DNA of 64,000 nt from DASZIT01 sp963709665 (lineage in GTDB: Bacteria; Actinomycetota; Acidimicrobiia; Acidimicrobiales; RAAP-2): the NCBI GenBank assembly GCA_963709665.1, contig CAVPWU010000001.1, positions 186,001 to 250,000 of the forward strand, read 5' to 3'. The stretch's first letter is position 1. Every line of letters starts with the position of its first letter. Made by a program: the position numbers and the translations under genes. The notes beneath the pieces were generated by a model, which saw only the letters and a program-made list of their open reading frames with translations, had not been told where the DNA came from and did no database searches. Of the stretch, positions 32,805-40,373 are shown in pieces.

Positions 32805-33184
32805 GCGACGTCGTCGACCTCTCGCTGCCGGTGGAGGCCGACCTGCTGGTGCTGGCCCGTCTCACCGCCGCCACGGTGGCGGGCCGGGCCGCGTTCGGGA
32901 TCGACGAGATCGAGGACCTGCGGCTGGTCACCGAGGAGCTGTGCCTCTCGGTGATCGGTGACGCCAAGTCGGGGGTGGTCCACCTCCGCTTCATCCGGGA
33001 CGACGGGGCGATCACCATCGAGTGCTCGGTCGATCCCGACGAGTTCGGTGAGGTCCCGGCCGTCGAGGCCGATGAGCTGTCGGCGCGGATCATCGAGGCC
33101 CTGGTGGACGAGCACGGCACCGCCACCCGAGGCTCCCGGCCCTGTGCGTGGATCCGCAAGTACAGGGGCACGGGTGCCGCTTGA
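32801..33184 (+). CDS. Anti-sigma factor with degenerate HATPase fold (RsbW-like)
   Basis: A 127-residue protein between the antagonist and the sigma gene, overlapping both (GTGA and TGATG). The helix GIDEIEDLRLVTEELCLSVI corresponds to the N-box helix of RsbW-type kinases. The usual Asn of the N box and the DxGxG motif of the G1 box are not seen (VDPDEFGEVP instead), a deviation I believe is common among actinobacterial members. It should bind and hold the downstream sigma factor; whether it still phosphorylates the antagonist is open. Confidence 0.82.
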   Translation: MSDVVDLSLPVEADLLVLARLTAATVAGRAAFGIDEIEDLRLVTEELCLSVIGDAKSGVVHLRFIRDDGAITIECSVDPDEFGEVPAVEADELSARIIEALVDEHGTATRGSRPCAWIRKYRGTGAA

Positions 33185-33930
33185 TGCCCGAGGTGCCGGC
33201 AGGGCAGACCACCTCACCCGACGCCTGGATCGAGTTCGCCCGGACCCGTGATCCCGCCCTCCGCGATCGGCTGATCAGCGACAACATCGGATTGGCCCGT
33301 CGCCTGGCCCACCGGTTCGCCCACCGGGGGCAGCCCTACGACGATCTGGCCCAGGTGGCGTCGATCGCCCTGATCAAAGCGGTCGACCGTTTCGACCCGG
33401 GGCGGAACGTGGCCTTCAGCACCTTCGCCACCGGCACCATCGTCGGCGAGCTGAAGCGACACTTCCGTGACCGGGGGTGGGCGGTCCGGGCACCCCGTCG
33501 CATCCAGGAGCTGTACCTCGAGATGGGGGCGATCACCGAGACCCTCAGCCACCAGCTCGGGCGGTCGCCCACCGTCGCCGAGGTGGCCGAGGTGGCCGGA
33601 TGCTCGGAGGAGGCCATCCTCGAGGCGATGGAGGCAGGCCAGGGGTACCGCTCGTCCTCGCTCGACGCCCCCGGCACCGGCAATCTGACGCTCGGTGACC
33701 GGCTGGCCACCGAGGACACCTCGACCGCGCTGGTCGAGGACCGGTCGGTGCTCGGGCCGGCCCTGGCCTCGCTCCCCGAGCGCAGCCGGCTGATCGTCAA
33801 GCTGCGCTTCGTGGACGGCCTGACCCAGTCGGAGATCGCCGACCGGGTCGGTGTCAGCCAGATGCACGTGTCGAGACTGCTGGCCGCCAGCCTGGCTCAG
33901 CTGCGGGAGGCGTTCCGTCCCAGCGAGTGA
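33184..33930 (+). CDS. SigB/SigF-type alternative sigma factor
   Basis: A 248-residue sigma-70 group 3 factor. Region 2: DNIGLARRLAHRFAHRGQPY, DDLAQVASIALIKAVDRFDP, then FSTFATGTIVGELKRHFRDR (about 33-90). Region 3: LSHQLGRSPTVAEVAEVAGC. Region 4 with HTH: LPERSRLIVKLRFVDGLTQS and VSQMHVSRLLAASLAQLREA (about 195-243). It directs RNA polymerase to GTTT/GGGTA promoters in stress or stationary phase; two exact matches and one near match to that pattern lie in this locus. ATG 33184 overlaps the anti-sigma stop. Confidence 0.9.
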   Translation: MPEVPAGQTTSPDAWIEFARTRDPALRDRLISDNIGLARRLAHRFAHRGQPYDDLAQVASIALIKAVDRFDPGRNVAFSTFATGTIVGELKRHFRDRGWAVRAPRRIQELYLEMGAITETLSHQLGRSPTVAEVAEVAGCSEEAILEAMEAGQGYRSSSLDAPGTGNLTLGDRLATEDTSTALVEDRSVLGPALASLPERSRLIVKLRFVDGLTQSEIADRVGVSQMHVSRLLAASLAQLREAFRPSE

Positions 33931-33959
33931 CGGCCGACGGACCCGGTCCCACGAACCAT

Positions 33960-33984
33960 GTTTGACCCCCTCGTACCGGGGGTA
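33960..33984 (+). promoter_or_regulatory. SigB/SigF-type promoter of the small Cys/His protein gene
   Basis: GTTT (33960-33963), 16-base spacer, GGGTA (33980-33984). It is an exact match to the sigma pattern and lies 37 bases before the start of the downstream small gene, directly after the sigma gene. Confidence 0.7.
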
Positions 33985-34021
33985 GCAGGCACCCAGGAAC
34001 CGACGATGAGGAGGTTGCAGG

Positions 34022-34264
34022 GTGCCGGAACTGGGGATTCGAAATGGTTCGATCAGTGCCGAGGGCCTCGGTGGACACGGGGCGCCGGCGGTCTACGACG
34101 CCGACCGGGTCTGCGCCCACGACGGGTGCGGGTCACGACTCTCGATCTACAACAGTGCGGACTGCTGCGCGCTTCACGACATGTCGGCGATGGCGTCCCG
34201 CCCACCCAGGGGACTGACCCGCCGCCGGCGGCGCCCGGGTCCCGCCGCCCGCTCCGCCGCCTGA
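34022..34264 (+). CDS. Small Cys/His-rich protein, likely zinc-binding and SigF-controlled
   Basis: An 80-residue protein. The middle has CAHDGCGSRLSIYNSADCCALH: CxxxxC and CCxxH spacing typical of a small zinc-binding knuckle found in many Actinomycetota. The C-terminus is basic (TRRRRRPGPAARSAA), which suggests nucleic-acid contact. A strong AGGAGG (34009-34014) lies 7 bases before the GTG start at 34022, and a SigF-type promoter precedes it, so a stress role is inferred. Function unknown. Confidence 0.7.
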   Translation: MPELGIRNGSISAEGLGGHGAPAVYDADRVCAHDGCGSRLSIYNSADCCALHDMSAMASRPPRGLTRRRRRPGPAARSAA

Positions 34265-34365
34265 GGCGCACCTCCCGAGCGGCCGTCACCCGGGACGGCC
34301 GCTCGCCCCGGGTCGAGCCCGTCAACCGGGGAGCGGGTGCGGCCCCCGCGGTGGCGGCCCGTCCG

Positions 34366-34740
34366 TCAGATCTTCAGCTCACACCAGACGATCTTGCCCT
34401 TGCGGAGGAAGAGCCGCCGGGTGCCCCAGGTGTCGGCCACCGCCTCCACCAGGGCCAGGCCCCTGCCCCCCTCGGCGGTGGGCGGGGCCGGTCGCCGACG
34501 CGGGGAGAGGAGCGGCTCGTTGTCGGCCACCTCGATGCGGAGCCGCCCGGCCCGGGCGCTCAGCGTCATCGAGCGCGGGCCCCCGCCGTGGCGGAGGCCG
34601 TTGGTGACCAGCTCGGTGGCCAGCAGACTGGCGTCGGGCTTCAGGTTCTCGAGTCGCCACTGGTCCAGTGCCTCCCGCACGAACTCGCGCGCCAGCGCCG
34701 CCGTCTTCGGATCGTCGGGCAGGCGTGTGGTCCGCTTCAT
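34366..34740 (-). CDS. HATPase-domain protein (anti-sigma / RsbW-like kinase)
   Basis: A 124-residue stand-alone Bergerat-fold ATPase. The N box is intact (SLLATELVTNGLRHGGG) and the G1 box reads VADNEPLLSP, with a later GGRGLALVEAVADTWGT, the typical G2 region of the actinobacterial ATP-binding group. Such proteins act as additional anti-sigma kinases or regulators. Being next to the sigma locus, it may feed into the same partner switch. ATG 34740 is used; an in-frame ATG at 34761 would add 7 residues. Confidence 0.8.
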   Translation of the reverse strand: MKRTTRLPDDPKTAALAREFVREALDQWRLENLKPDASLLATELVTNGLRHGGGPRSMTLSARAGRLRIEVADNEPLLSPRRRPAPPTAEGGRGLALVEAVADTWGTRRLFLRKGKIVWCELKI

Positions 34741-34827
34741 CGCCGACCCCGGACGCGCCACGGTGCCCCGCCCGGTGGGCGGGGCACCGGAGGTGCCATC
34801 GCCGGACCGTCCGGCGCGTTCAGCGCG

Positions 34828-35001
34828 TCAATGCTTCACAGCGTCCTTGACTTTTTCGGCCGCCTGCTTGAGGTCCGAACCGATCTGGTTGCCCTTCCCC
34901 TTGGCCTGCATCTCCGAGTCACCGGTGAGGCCGCCGACCTTCTCCTGCACCTTGCCCTTGGCCTTCTGTCCGGTGTTGTTGGCCTTGTCGGTCGTGCTCA
35001 T
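34828..35001 (-). CDS. CsbD-family general stress protein
   Basis: A 57-residue hydrophilic protein, MSTTDKANNTGQKAKGKVQ at the start and SDLKQAAEKVKDAVKH at the end, with a central Lys/Gly-rich KGKGNQIG. This is the CsbD family, named from a SigB-controlled Bacillus gene; its biochemical function is not known. A strong ribosome binding site (GAGGAGAC on the coding strand) precedes ATG 35001. A near-match SigF-type promoter lies 48-72 bases upstream, in keeping with stress control. Confidence 0.85.
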   Translation of the reverse strand: MSTTDKANNTGQKAKGKVQEKVGGLTGDSEMQAKGKGNQIGSDLKQAAEKVKDAVKH

Positions 35002-35048
35002 ACCTGTCTCCTCGGGGGTGGTGATCGTTGTCGTAGCACAGTGGACCC

Positions 35049-35073
35049 TGCCCGCGGTGGTGCCCCCTCAAAC
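35049..35073 (-). promoter_or_regulatory. Near-match SigF-type promoter of csbD-like gene
   Basis: On the minus strand GTTT (35073-35070), 16-base spacer, GGGCA (35053-35049): one mismatch to GGGTA. It would start transcription about 40 bases before the CsbD-like start codon. Confidence 0.5.
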
Positions 35074-35120
35074 CCCGTCGGTACACTCGGCGGGTCCGGG
35101 TCCGAGACAAAGGGGTGGGG

Positions 35121-35585
35121 ATGACGCTCGAAGCGGTGGAGGCGATCTGTCGGCTGAAGTACGCCTACTTCCGCCTGCTCGACACCAAGCAGTTCGACGC
35201 CCTCGGGGAGCTGTTCACGGAGGACGGGACCGCCGACTACGAGTCCGCCCCCCGACCGTACGCGGGTCGGGCGGAGATCGTGGCGTTTCTGTCGGGGTCG
35301 CTCTCCGATCCCGGCCTGGTCACCCTCCACCAGGGCCACCACCCGGAGATCGAGGTCGGCGGGGACGACACCGCCACCGGTACCTGGTACCTGTCGGACA
35401 AGGTGTTCGGACCGGCCTACGACTTCCTGCTCGAGGGCACCGCGCTCTACCAGGACACCTACGCCAGGGTGGGCGGCGAGTGGAAGTTCACCCACACCGG
35501 GTACTCGCGGATCTACGAGGAGCGCCGACGCCACTCCACCGGCGAGCTGGTCTCGTTCACCAGCCGGTTCCAGCCCGCACCGTAG
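35121..35585 (+). CDS. SnoaL-like NTF2-fold protein
   Basis: A 154-residue protein: EAVEAICRLKYAYFRLLDTK, LFTEDGTADYESAPRPYAGR, HQGHHPEIEVGGDDTATGTW, then WKFTHTGYSRIYEER. This is the SnoaL_4 pattern (cyclase/dehydratase/ring-hydroxylase-like). It could be a steroid isomerase or dehydratase-like enzyme; the operon of SDRs and hotdog thioesterases downstream suggests lipid or cyclic-alcohol breakdown. ATG 35121 with AGGGGTGGGG just upstream is chosen over the GTG at 35115. Confidence 0.8.
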   Translation: MTLEAVEAICRLKYAYFRLLDTKQFDALGELFTEDGTADYESAPRPYAGRAEIVAFLSGSLSDPGLVTLHQGHHPEIEVGGDDTATGTWYLSDKVFGPAYDFLLEGTALYQDTYARVGGEWKFTHTGYSRIYEERRRHSTGELVSFTSRFQPAP

Positions 35586-35659
35586 GACGCCGGCCCACCC
35601 TACGGTGGGAGCCGGTGCGGCAGCTGCCGCAGGTGACCGATGCGAACGAGGAGTGGAGC

Positions 35660-36421
35660 ATGACCGAACGTCTGGGGGGAACCGTGGCCCTGGTCACCGG
35701 GGCGTCGAGCGGCATCGGTGCCGCCACCGCCGTGGCCCTTGCCGAGGCGGGTGCCGACGTGGCCATCGCCGCCCGGCGTGGCGACCGGCTCGCGGAGCTG
35801 GCCGAGCGGATCGGCGACGCGACCCGGGTGCTGGTGCTGGAGACCGACATCACCGACGAGGCCCAGGCCACCGCCATGGTGGCCCGGACGGTGGCCGAGC
35901 TGGGGCGCCTCGACACCCTGGTCAACAACGCCGGGGTGATGCTCCTCGGTCCGGTGGAGGACGCCCCGGTGGAGGAGTGGCGCCGCATGGTGGAGCTCAA
36001 CGTCATGGGACTGCTCCACGTCACCCACGCCGCCCTCCCGCACCTCCTGGAGGCGGCGGCCGGGGAGCCGCGCCGGGTGGCCGACGTGGTGAACGTCAGC
36101 TCGGTGGCCGGCCGGACCGCCCGGGCGGGCAGCGGCGTGTACAACGTCACCAAGTTCGGCGTGGTCGCCCTCACCGAGTCGATGCGCCAGGAGTTCACCC
36201 GCCGGCACGTCCGTGTCTCGGTGGTGGAGCCGGGGGCGGTGGCCACCGAACTGGTCACCCATGTCCGCCCCGCCGTCCTCGAGGGGCTGCGCTCCCAGTT
36301 CAGCGACACCGAGCCGCTCCAGTCGGAGGACATCGCCGAGGCCATCGCCTTCACGGTCACCCGTCCCCGCCGGATGGCCATCAACGAGCTGCTGATCCGC
36401 CCCACCGAACAGGAGCGCTGA
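35660..36421 (+). CDS. Short-chain dehydrogenase/reductase (SDR)
   Basis: A 253-residue classical SDR. NADP-binding TGASSGIG at residues 14-21, NNAG (about 86-89), catalytic Ser in NVSSVAG and YNVTK (Tyr/Lys) at about 155-159. The order of motifs and length are typical of YdfG-like NADP-dependent SDRs. Substrate unknown. GAGGAG precedes ATG 35660. The hotdog gene begins directly after the stop. Confidence 0.88.
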   Translation: MTERLGGTVALVTGASSGIGAATAVALAEAGADVAIAARRGDRLAELAERIGDATRVLVLETDITDEAQATAMVARTVAELGRLDTLVNNAGVMLLGPVEDAPVEEWRRMVELNVMGLLHVTHAALPHLLEAAAGEPRRVADVVNVSSVAGRTARAGSGVYNVTKFGVVALTESMRQEFTRRHVRVSVVEPGAVATELVTHVRPAVLEGLRSQFSDTEPLQSEDIAEAIAFTVTRPRRMAINELLIRPTEQER

Positions 36422-37252
36422 GTGGCGCAGACCCGGTACCCGCCGGAGCTCCACTTCCTGGCCGACCTGGGCATCGACCTCGACGCCTCCGACTCCGGTC
36501 AGACCGTGGCCCGCATGCCGGTGACCCCCGAGGTGCTGGGCTCCGACGGGGGTGTCCTGGCCGGGGTGCTGGCCACCCTGGTGGACGTGGTGGGGGGATC
36601 CATCGCCGCCCGCGCCCTCCATCCCGACTGGATGGCCACCGCCGACATGTCGCTCCAGGTGATGCGCCCGGCGGTGGGGCCGGTGGTCGAGGCCCGGGGC
36701 ACCATCCAACGGCAGGGCCGGACCACCCTGATCATCGAGGTGTCCGTCTTCGATCTCCCGGAGAGCTCTTCGCCGGTGGCCTGGTCGATCCTGAGCTTCG
36801 CGGTGCTCCCGCGGGCGGAGGACTCGCCGGCGGCGGCCATCGAACCCGGGTTCTCCTCCCGCCTCGACTTCGGCCCCGGCGGCTTCGACCGGCACGTGCT
36901 CGACGCCCTGTCCATCGCCGACGGGGACGACCCGGGGACGGTGGTGATGCCGGTGGGTGCCTACGTCCGCAACACCATCGGCGCCGTCCAGGGCGGGGTG
37001 GTGGCGCTGTTGGCCGACACCGCCGGCGCCCGGGCGGTGTCGTCGGCCCTGGGGGCCGGGTCCACGGCGGTGGCCGTCGATCTGCAGATCACCTACCTGG
37101 CCACCGGGCGGGTCGGCCCGATGGTCACCCGGGTGGGGCCGGTGAGCGTGGCCCCGGCGTCGGGCTCCGGTCAGGTGGTGGTGGAGCTGGTGGACTCGGG
37201 CGCCGGGGACCGGCTGACCGCCGTGGTCACGGTCGGGGCCCTGGCCTCATGA
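36422..37252 (+). CDS. Double-hotdog thioesterase-like protein 1
   Basis: A 276-residue protein made of two hotdog domains of the PaaI/acyl-CoA thioesterase type. Domain 1: GVLAGVLATLVDVVGGSIAA, VMRPAVGPVVEARGTIQ. Domain 2: NTIGAVQGGVVALLADTAGA, VDLQITYLATGRVGPMV. Each has the central helix of the fold; the catalytic Asp/Asn set is present in TLVDVV and LLADTA. It should hydrolyse or bind an acyl-CoA. GTG 36422 follows the SDR stop without a gap, and the stop overlaps the next gene (ATGA). Confidence 0.82.
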   Translation: MAQTRYPPELHFLADLGIDLDASDSGQTVARMPVTPEVLGSDGGVLAGVLATLVDVVGGSIAARALHPDWMATADMSLQVMRPAVGPVVEARGTIQRQGRTTLIIEVSVFDLPESSSPVAWSILSFAVLPRAEDSPAAAIEPGFSSRLDFGPGGFDRHVLDALSIADGDDPGTVVMPVGAYVRNTIGAVQGGVVALLADTAGARAVSSALGAGSTAVAVDLQITYLATGRVGPMVTRVGPVSVAPASGSGQVVVELVDSGAGDRLTAVVTVGALAS

Positions 37253-38091
37253 CCGGGCTCGACGAACGTGAGGACGGGCGGCCGAACATCCTGGGGCGGG
37301 AGGTGGGCGCCTACTTCCGGTTCGAGCGCCGGGAGCTCCCCGGGGACGACGACCGACCGTCCCGGTTCGTCGGCTGGGTCCCCATCGACGACCACCTCCG
37401 GGGGGCGGGCGGCGGCCTGGAGACCGCCGGCCTCCTGACCTGCATCGACTCCCTGGGTGGCCTGTTGACCGGACTGGCCGTGCTCCCCCGCTGGATCGTC
37501 ACCACCAGCCTGGCCGCCCGGGTGGTCCGGATCCGCCAGGTCGGCCCCCTGCGCTTCCACGCCCGGGCCCTCCGCCGGGGACGGAACTCGGTGGTGGCAT
37601 CGGTCGACGTGGTGGACGAGGGCGCCGACGACGCCCCGGTGGCCACCTCGGTCATCACCTGCGCGGTGCTGGACCCCGGCGAGATGGGCCTGCAGTTCGC
37701 CCGTCCGCTGGTGATCCCCATGCCACCCCTCGACCCGGCGCCGGTGCCCTTCGAGGAGTTCTTCGCCCTGGAGTCGGCGCCGGGCCGGCCGACCCGACTG
37801 CGGCTCGACGACCGCCTCCGGAACCCCTGGGGGATCCTCCACGGGGGGGCGGTGGCCGTCCTGGTGGATGCCGCCGCCCGTCGGGCGGCGGTGCCCGACG
37901 GTGACCGCCCGACGGTGACGGTGGGGGCGGTCATCCACTACCTGGCGCCGAATCGGGTGGGCCCGGTGGAGGCCCGGACCACGGTGATGGGTCGACGGCC
38001 CGACGGCACGGTGGTGCGGGTGGCCGTCCACGACGTCGGCAACCACGACCGGCTCTCGGTGCTGGCGTCGATCACGGTCGTCGAGGTCTGA
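37249..38091 (+). CDS. Double-hotdog thioesterase-like protein 2
   Basis: A 280-residue second double-hotdog protein, paralogous in layout to the one before it. Domain 1: GLLTCIDSLGGLLTGLAVLP and LRFHARALRRGRNSVVASVD. Domain 2: NPWGILHGGAVAVLVDAAAR (classic PaaI helix) and VIHYLAPNRVGPVEARTTV. Two adjacent double-hotdog genes suggest that their products form one assembly or act on two different acyl-CoAs. It overlaps its neighbour at the start (ATGA); the next SDR starts right after the stop. Confidence 0.82.
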   Translation: MTGLDEREDGRPNILGREVGAYFRFERRELPGDDDRPSRFVGWVPIDDHLRGAGGGLETAGLLTCIDSLGGLLTGLAVLPRWIVTTSLAARVVRIRQVGPLRFHARALRRGRNSVVASVDVVDEGADDAPVATSVITCAVLDPGEMGLQFARPLVIPMPPLDPAPVPFEEFFALESAPGRPTRLRLDDRLRNPWGILHGGAVAVLVDAAARRAAVPDGDRPTVTVGAVIHYLAPNRVGPVEARTTVMGRRPDGTVVRVAVHDVGNHDRLSVLASITVVEV

Positions 38092-38982
38092 GTGGAGGGG
38101 CGCACGGTGGTGGTCACCGGTGCCAATTCGGGCATCGGCCGGGCGACCGCCCTGGCGCTGGCGGCCGCCGGAGCCCGGACCGTCCTCACCGCCCGGAACC
38201 CCGAGCGGGGGCGCCGGGCGGTCGAGGACATCCGCCGGCGGACCGGCAGCCGGTCGGTGGAGCTGGCCGTGTTCGACCTGGCCGACCTGTCGTCGGTCCG
38301 GGCCGGGGCCGCCGACCTCCTCGACCGGTGCGACCGGATCGACGTGCTGATCAACAACGCCGGTCTGGTGCTGACCGATCGGACCGAGACGGTGGACGGG
38401 TACGAGGCGACCCTGGCCGTCAACCACCTGGCACCGTTCCTGCTCACCGACCTGCTCACCGACCGGCTGGTGGCCACCGGCCACGCCCGGGTGGTCAACG
38501 TCGCCTCGGTCGCCCACCGCTCGGCCCGAGGCGGGCTGGACTTCGCCGACCTGCAGTCGCGCACCGACTACCGGCCCATGCGGACCTACGCCCGGTCGAA
38601 GCTGGCCAACCTGCTGTTCACCGCCGAGCTGGCCCGTCGCCTCCGTCCGCACGGGGTCACCGCCAACGCCCTCCACCCGGGCACGGTGGCCACCGGGTAC
38701 GGGCGCGACGGCGACACCCACGGCTGGTTGCCGCTCGGCCTCCAGGTGATCCGCCCGGTGGTGCGCACCCCGGAGGAGGGGGCCCGGACCTCGGTGTACC
38801 TGGCGTCGTCGCCCCGGGTGGCCGACGTCACCGGTGGGTACTTCGTCAACTGCCGGGAGCGGACCCCCTCGGCGGCCGCCCGCCACGCCGGGGCGGCCCG
38901 CCGGCTGTGGGCGGTCAGCCAGCAGCTGGTCGCCGATGCCACCCCGGCCGAGGTCCGCGTGGCGGGAGGCTCGCCGACCTAG
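38092..38982 (+). CDS. SDR of the retinol-dehydrogenase-like group
   Basis: A 296-residue SDR: VVVTGANSGIGRATALALAA at residues 5-24, NNAG near 87, NVASVAHRSARGG and YARSKLANLLF (catalytic Tyr/Lys near 165-169), followed by HPGTVATGYG and a longer C-terminal region. This layout is that of RDH-/WW-oxidoreductase-like SDRs acting on hydrophobic alcohols or ketones. GTG 38092 is adjacent to the upstream stop, and it closes the operon SnoaL-SDR-hotdog-hotdog-SDR. Confidence 0.86.
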   Translation: MEGRTVVVTGANSGIGRATALALAAAGARTVLTARNPERGRRAVEDIRRRTGSRSVELAVFDLADLSSVRAGAADLLDRCDRIDVLINNAGLVLTDRTETVDGYEATLAVNHLAPFLLTDLLTDRLVATGHARVVNVASVAHRSARGGLDFADLQSRTDYRPMRTYARSKLANLLFTAELARRLRPHGVTANALHPGTVATGYGRDGDTHGWLPLGLQVIRPVVRTPEEGARTSVYLASSPRVADVTGGYFVNCRERTPSAAARHAGAARRLWAVSQQLVADATPAEVRVAGGSPT

Positions 38983-39035
38983 GTTGTACGGCCGAGACGA
39001 CACGATGGCGCCGCGGGCGCCGGGGGGAGGGTCCG

Positions 39036-39635
39036 ATGGCTGACACCGCCGGAATCGACAACGGGAACCAGGACATGCTCGAGCTGATCGGACGATCGTG
39101 GGGCTGGGTGCTGTTCTTCGGCATCGCCACGCTGATCCTGGGGATCCTGGTGATCCTCCAGCCCAAGGCCACCATCTACGGGTTCGCCCTGCTGCTGGGG
39201 ATCTGGCTGTTCGTCAGCGGGCTGTTCCGGATCATCATGGCCATCGCCGACAACCGCGACTCGGGGGGCACCCGGTGGCTGGTGGCCATCCTCGGCCTGC
39301 TGTCGGTGCTCATCGGCCTCTTCTTCCTGCGGCACACCTACGAGACGGTGGCCTCGCTGACCTTCCTGTTGGGGCTGTTCTGGGTCATCGGCGGGCTCAT
39401 CGAGTTCGTCTCCGGCTACAGCCACAAGGGACAGCCGGGACGGGGTTTCCGGATCGTCATGGGGCTCCTGGGGGTGGCCGCCGGCATCGTCACGCTGGCC
39501 TGGCCGTCGATCACCCTCCACGTGCTCGTCTACCTGATGGGCATCTGGCTGATCATCTACGGGATCCTCCAGATCGTCACCTCGCTGACCATCCGGAGGC
39601 TCTTCGCCACCTCCGCCGGGGGCGCCGTCGCCTGA
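39036..39635 (+). CDS. HdeD-family membrane protein
   Basis: A 199-residue protein with six hydrophobic helices in three pairs, starting WGWVLFFGIATLILGILVIL and ending MGIWLIIYGILQIV. Repeated G-I-W-L pairs are the DUF308/HdeD pattern, linked to acid or general stress in enterobacteria; function here unknown. GGGGGGAGGG precedes ATG 39036. Confidence 0.85.
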   Translation: MADTAGIDNGNQDMLELIGRSWGWVLFFGIATLILGILVILQPKATIYGFALLLGIWLFVSGLFRIIMAIADNRDSGGTRWLVAILGLLSVLIGLFFLRHTYETVASLTFLLGLFWVIGGLIEFVSGYSHKGQPGRGFRIVMGLLGVAAGIVTLAWPSITLHVLVYLMGIWLIIYGILQIVTSLTIRRLFATSAGGAVA

Positions 39636-39671
39636 GGGTTGCGGAGGTCCCGCCGGCGCCCGGGTCAGCGG

Positions 39672-40373
39672 TCAGGGGGTGCCGAGGGCGGCGGCCTGAG
39701 CCTGCGACCGTGCCGCCAGCGCCGCCTCGAGCTGCTCGGGGGTGAGCGGGGGGTGGCCCGGGGCCGGCGCCTCGGGGCGCACGGCGGCCAGCAGCATGTC
39801 GACGTGGCGGCGCCAGGCGTCGGGGGCCACGGCGGCGGTCGATTCGATGACCCCGCGGATCGACCAGAGCAGCACCACGGCGTCCTCGTAGGCCACATCG
39901 GCACGCACGGTGCCCGCCGCCCGGGCCCGGTCGAGCAGGGCCCGGATGGCCTCCTCGATGTCGGCCCGGAGGGGGTCGTGGGTCGGGCTGGTCCAGAGGC
40001 GACCGAGGCACCCCCGGTGCTCGACCTGGAGGGTGCCGGCCGCCCGGAGGAAGGCGTCGAACCCGGTCCCGGCCGGCTCGGACAGGGCGTCCCGGGCGGC
40101 ATCCCGGACCTCCCGGAGGAGCTCCTCGACCACCGCCTCGATCAGCGACTCCTTGGTGGGGAACCGCCGGTAGAGGGTGCCCACGCCCACCCCGGCCCGG
40201 TGGGCGACGGATTCCACGCCCACCCCGACCCCGTCCTCACCGAAGGCCGCCGCCGCCGCCCGGAGGATCTTGACCCGGTTGCGGGCGGCGTCGCTGCGGA
40301 GCACCGGCTCCACGGGCTCGGCGGCGGCCTCCCGGGGGGCGTCGGACCGGGGTCGGGGGACGGAGGGGGTCAT
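39672..40373 (-). CDS. TetR-family regulator
   Basis: A 233-residue regulator with an N-terminal HTH (NRVKILRAAAAAFGEDGVGV, VAHRAGVGVGTLYRRFPTKE at about 33-75) and a helical ligand domain (residues 85-210). Its start overlaps the stop of the MFS exporter gene upstream (ATGA), so it is the second gene of that operon and most likely represses it; the repeated half sites at 41857-41903 are the candidate operator. Ligand unknown, perhaps an exported compound. Confidence 0.86.
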   Translation of the reverse strand: MTPSVPRPRSDAPREAAAEPVEPVLRSDAARNRVKILRAAAAAFGEDGVGVGVESVAHRAGVGVGTLYRRFPTKESLIEAVVEELLREVRDAARDALSEPAGTGFDAFLRAAGTLQVEHRGCLGRLWTSPTHDPLRADIEEAIRALLDRARAAGTVRADVAYEDAVVLLWSIRGVIESTAAVAPDAWRRHVDMLLAAVRPEAPAPGHPPLTPEQLEAALAARSQAQAAALGTP

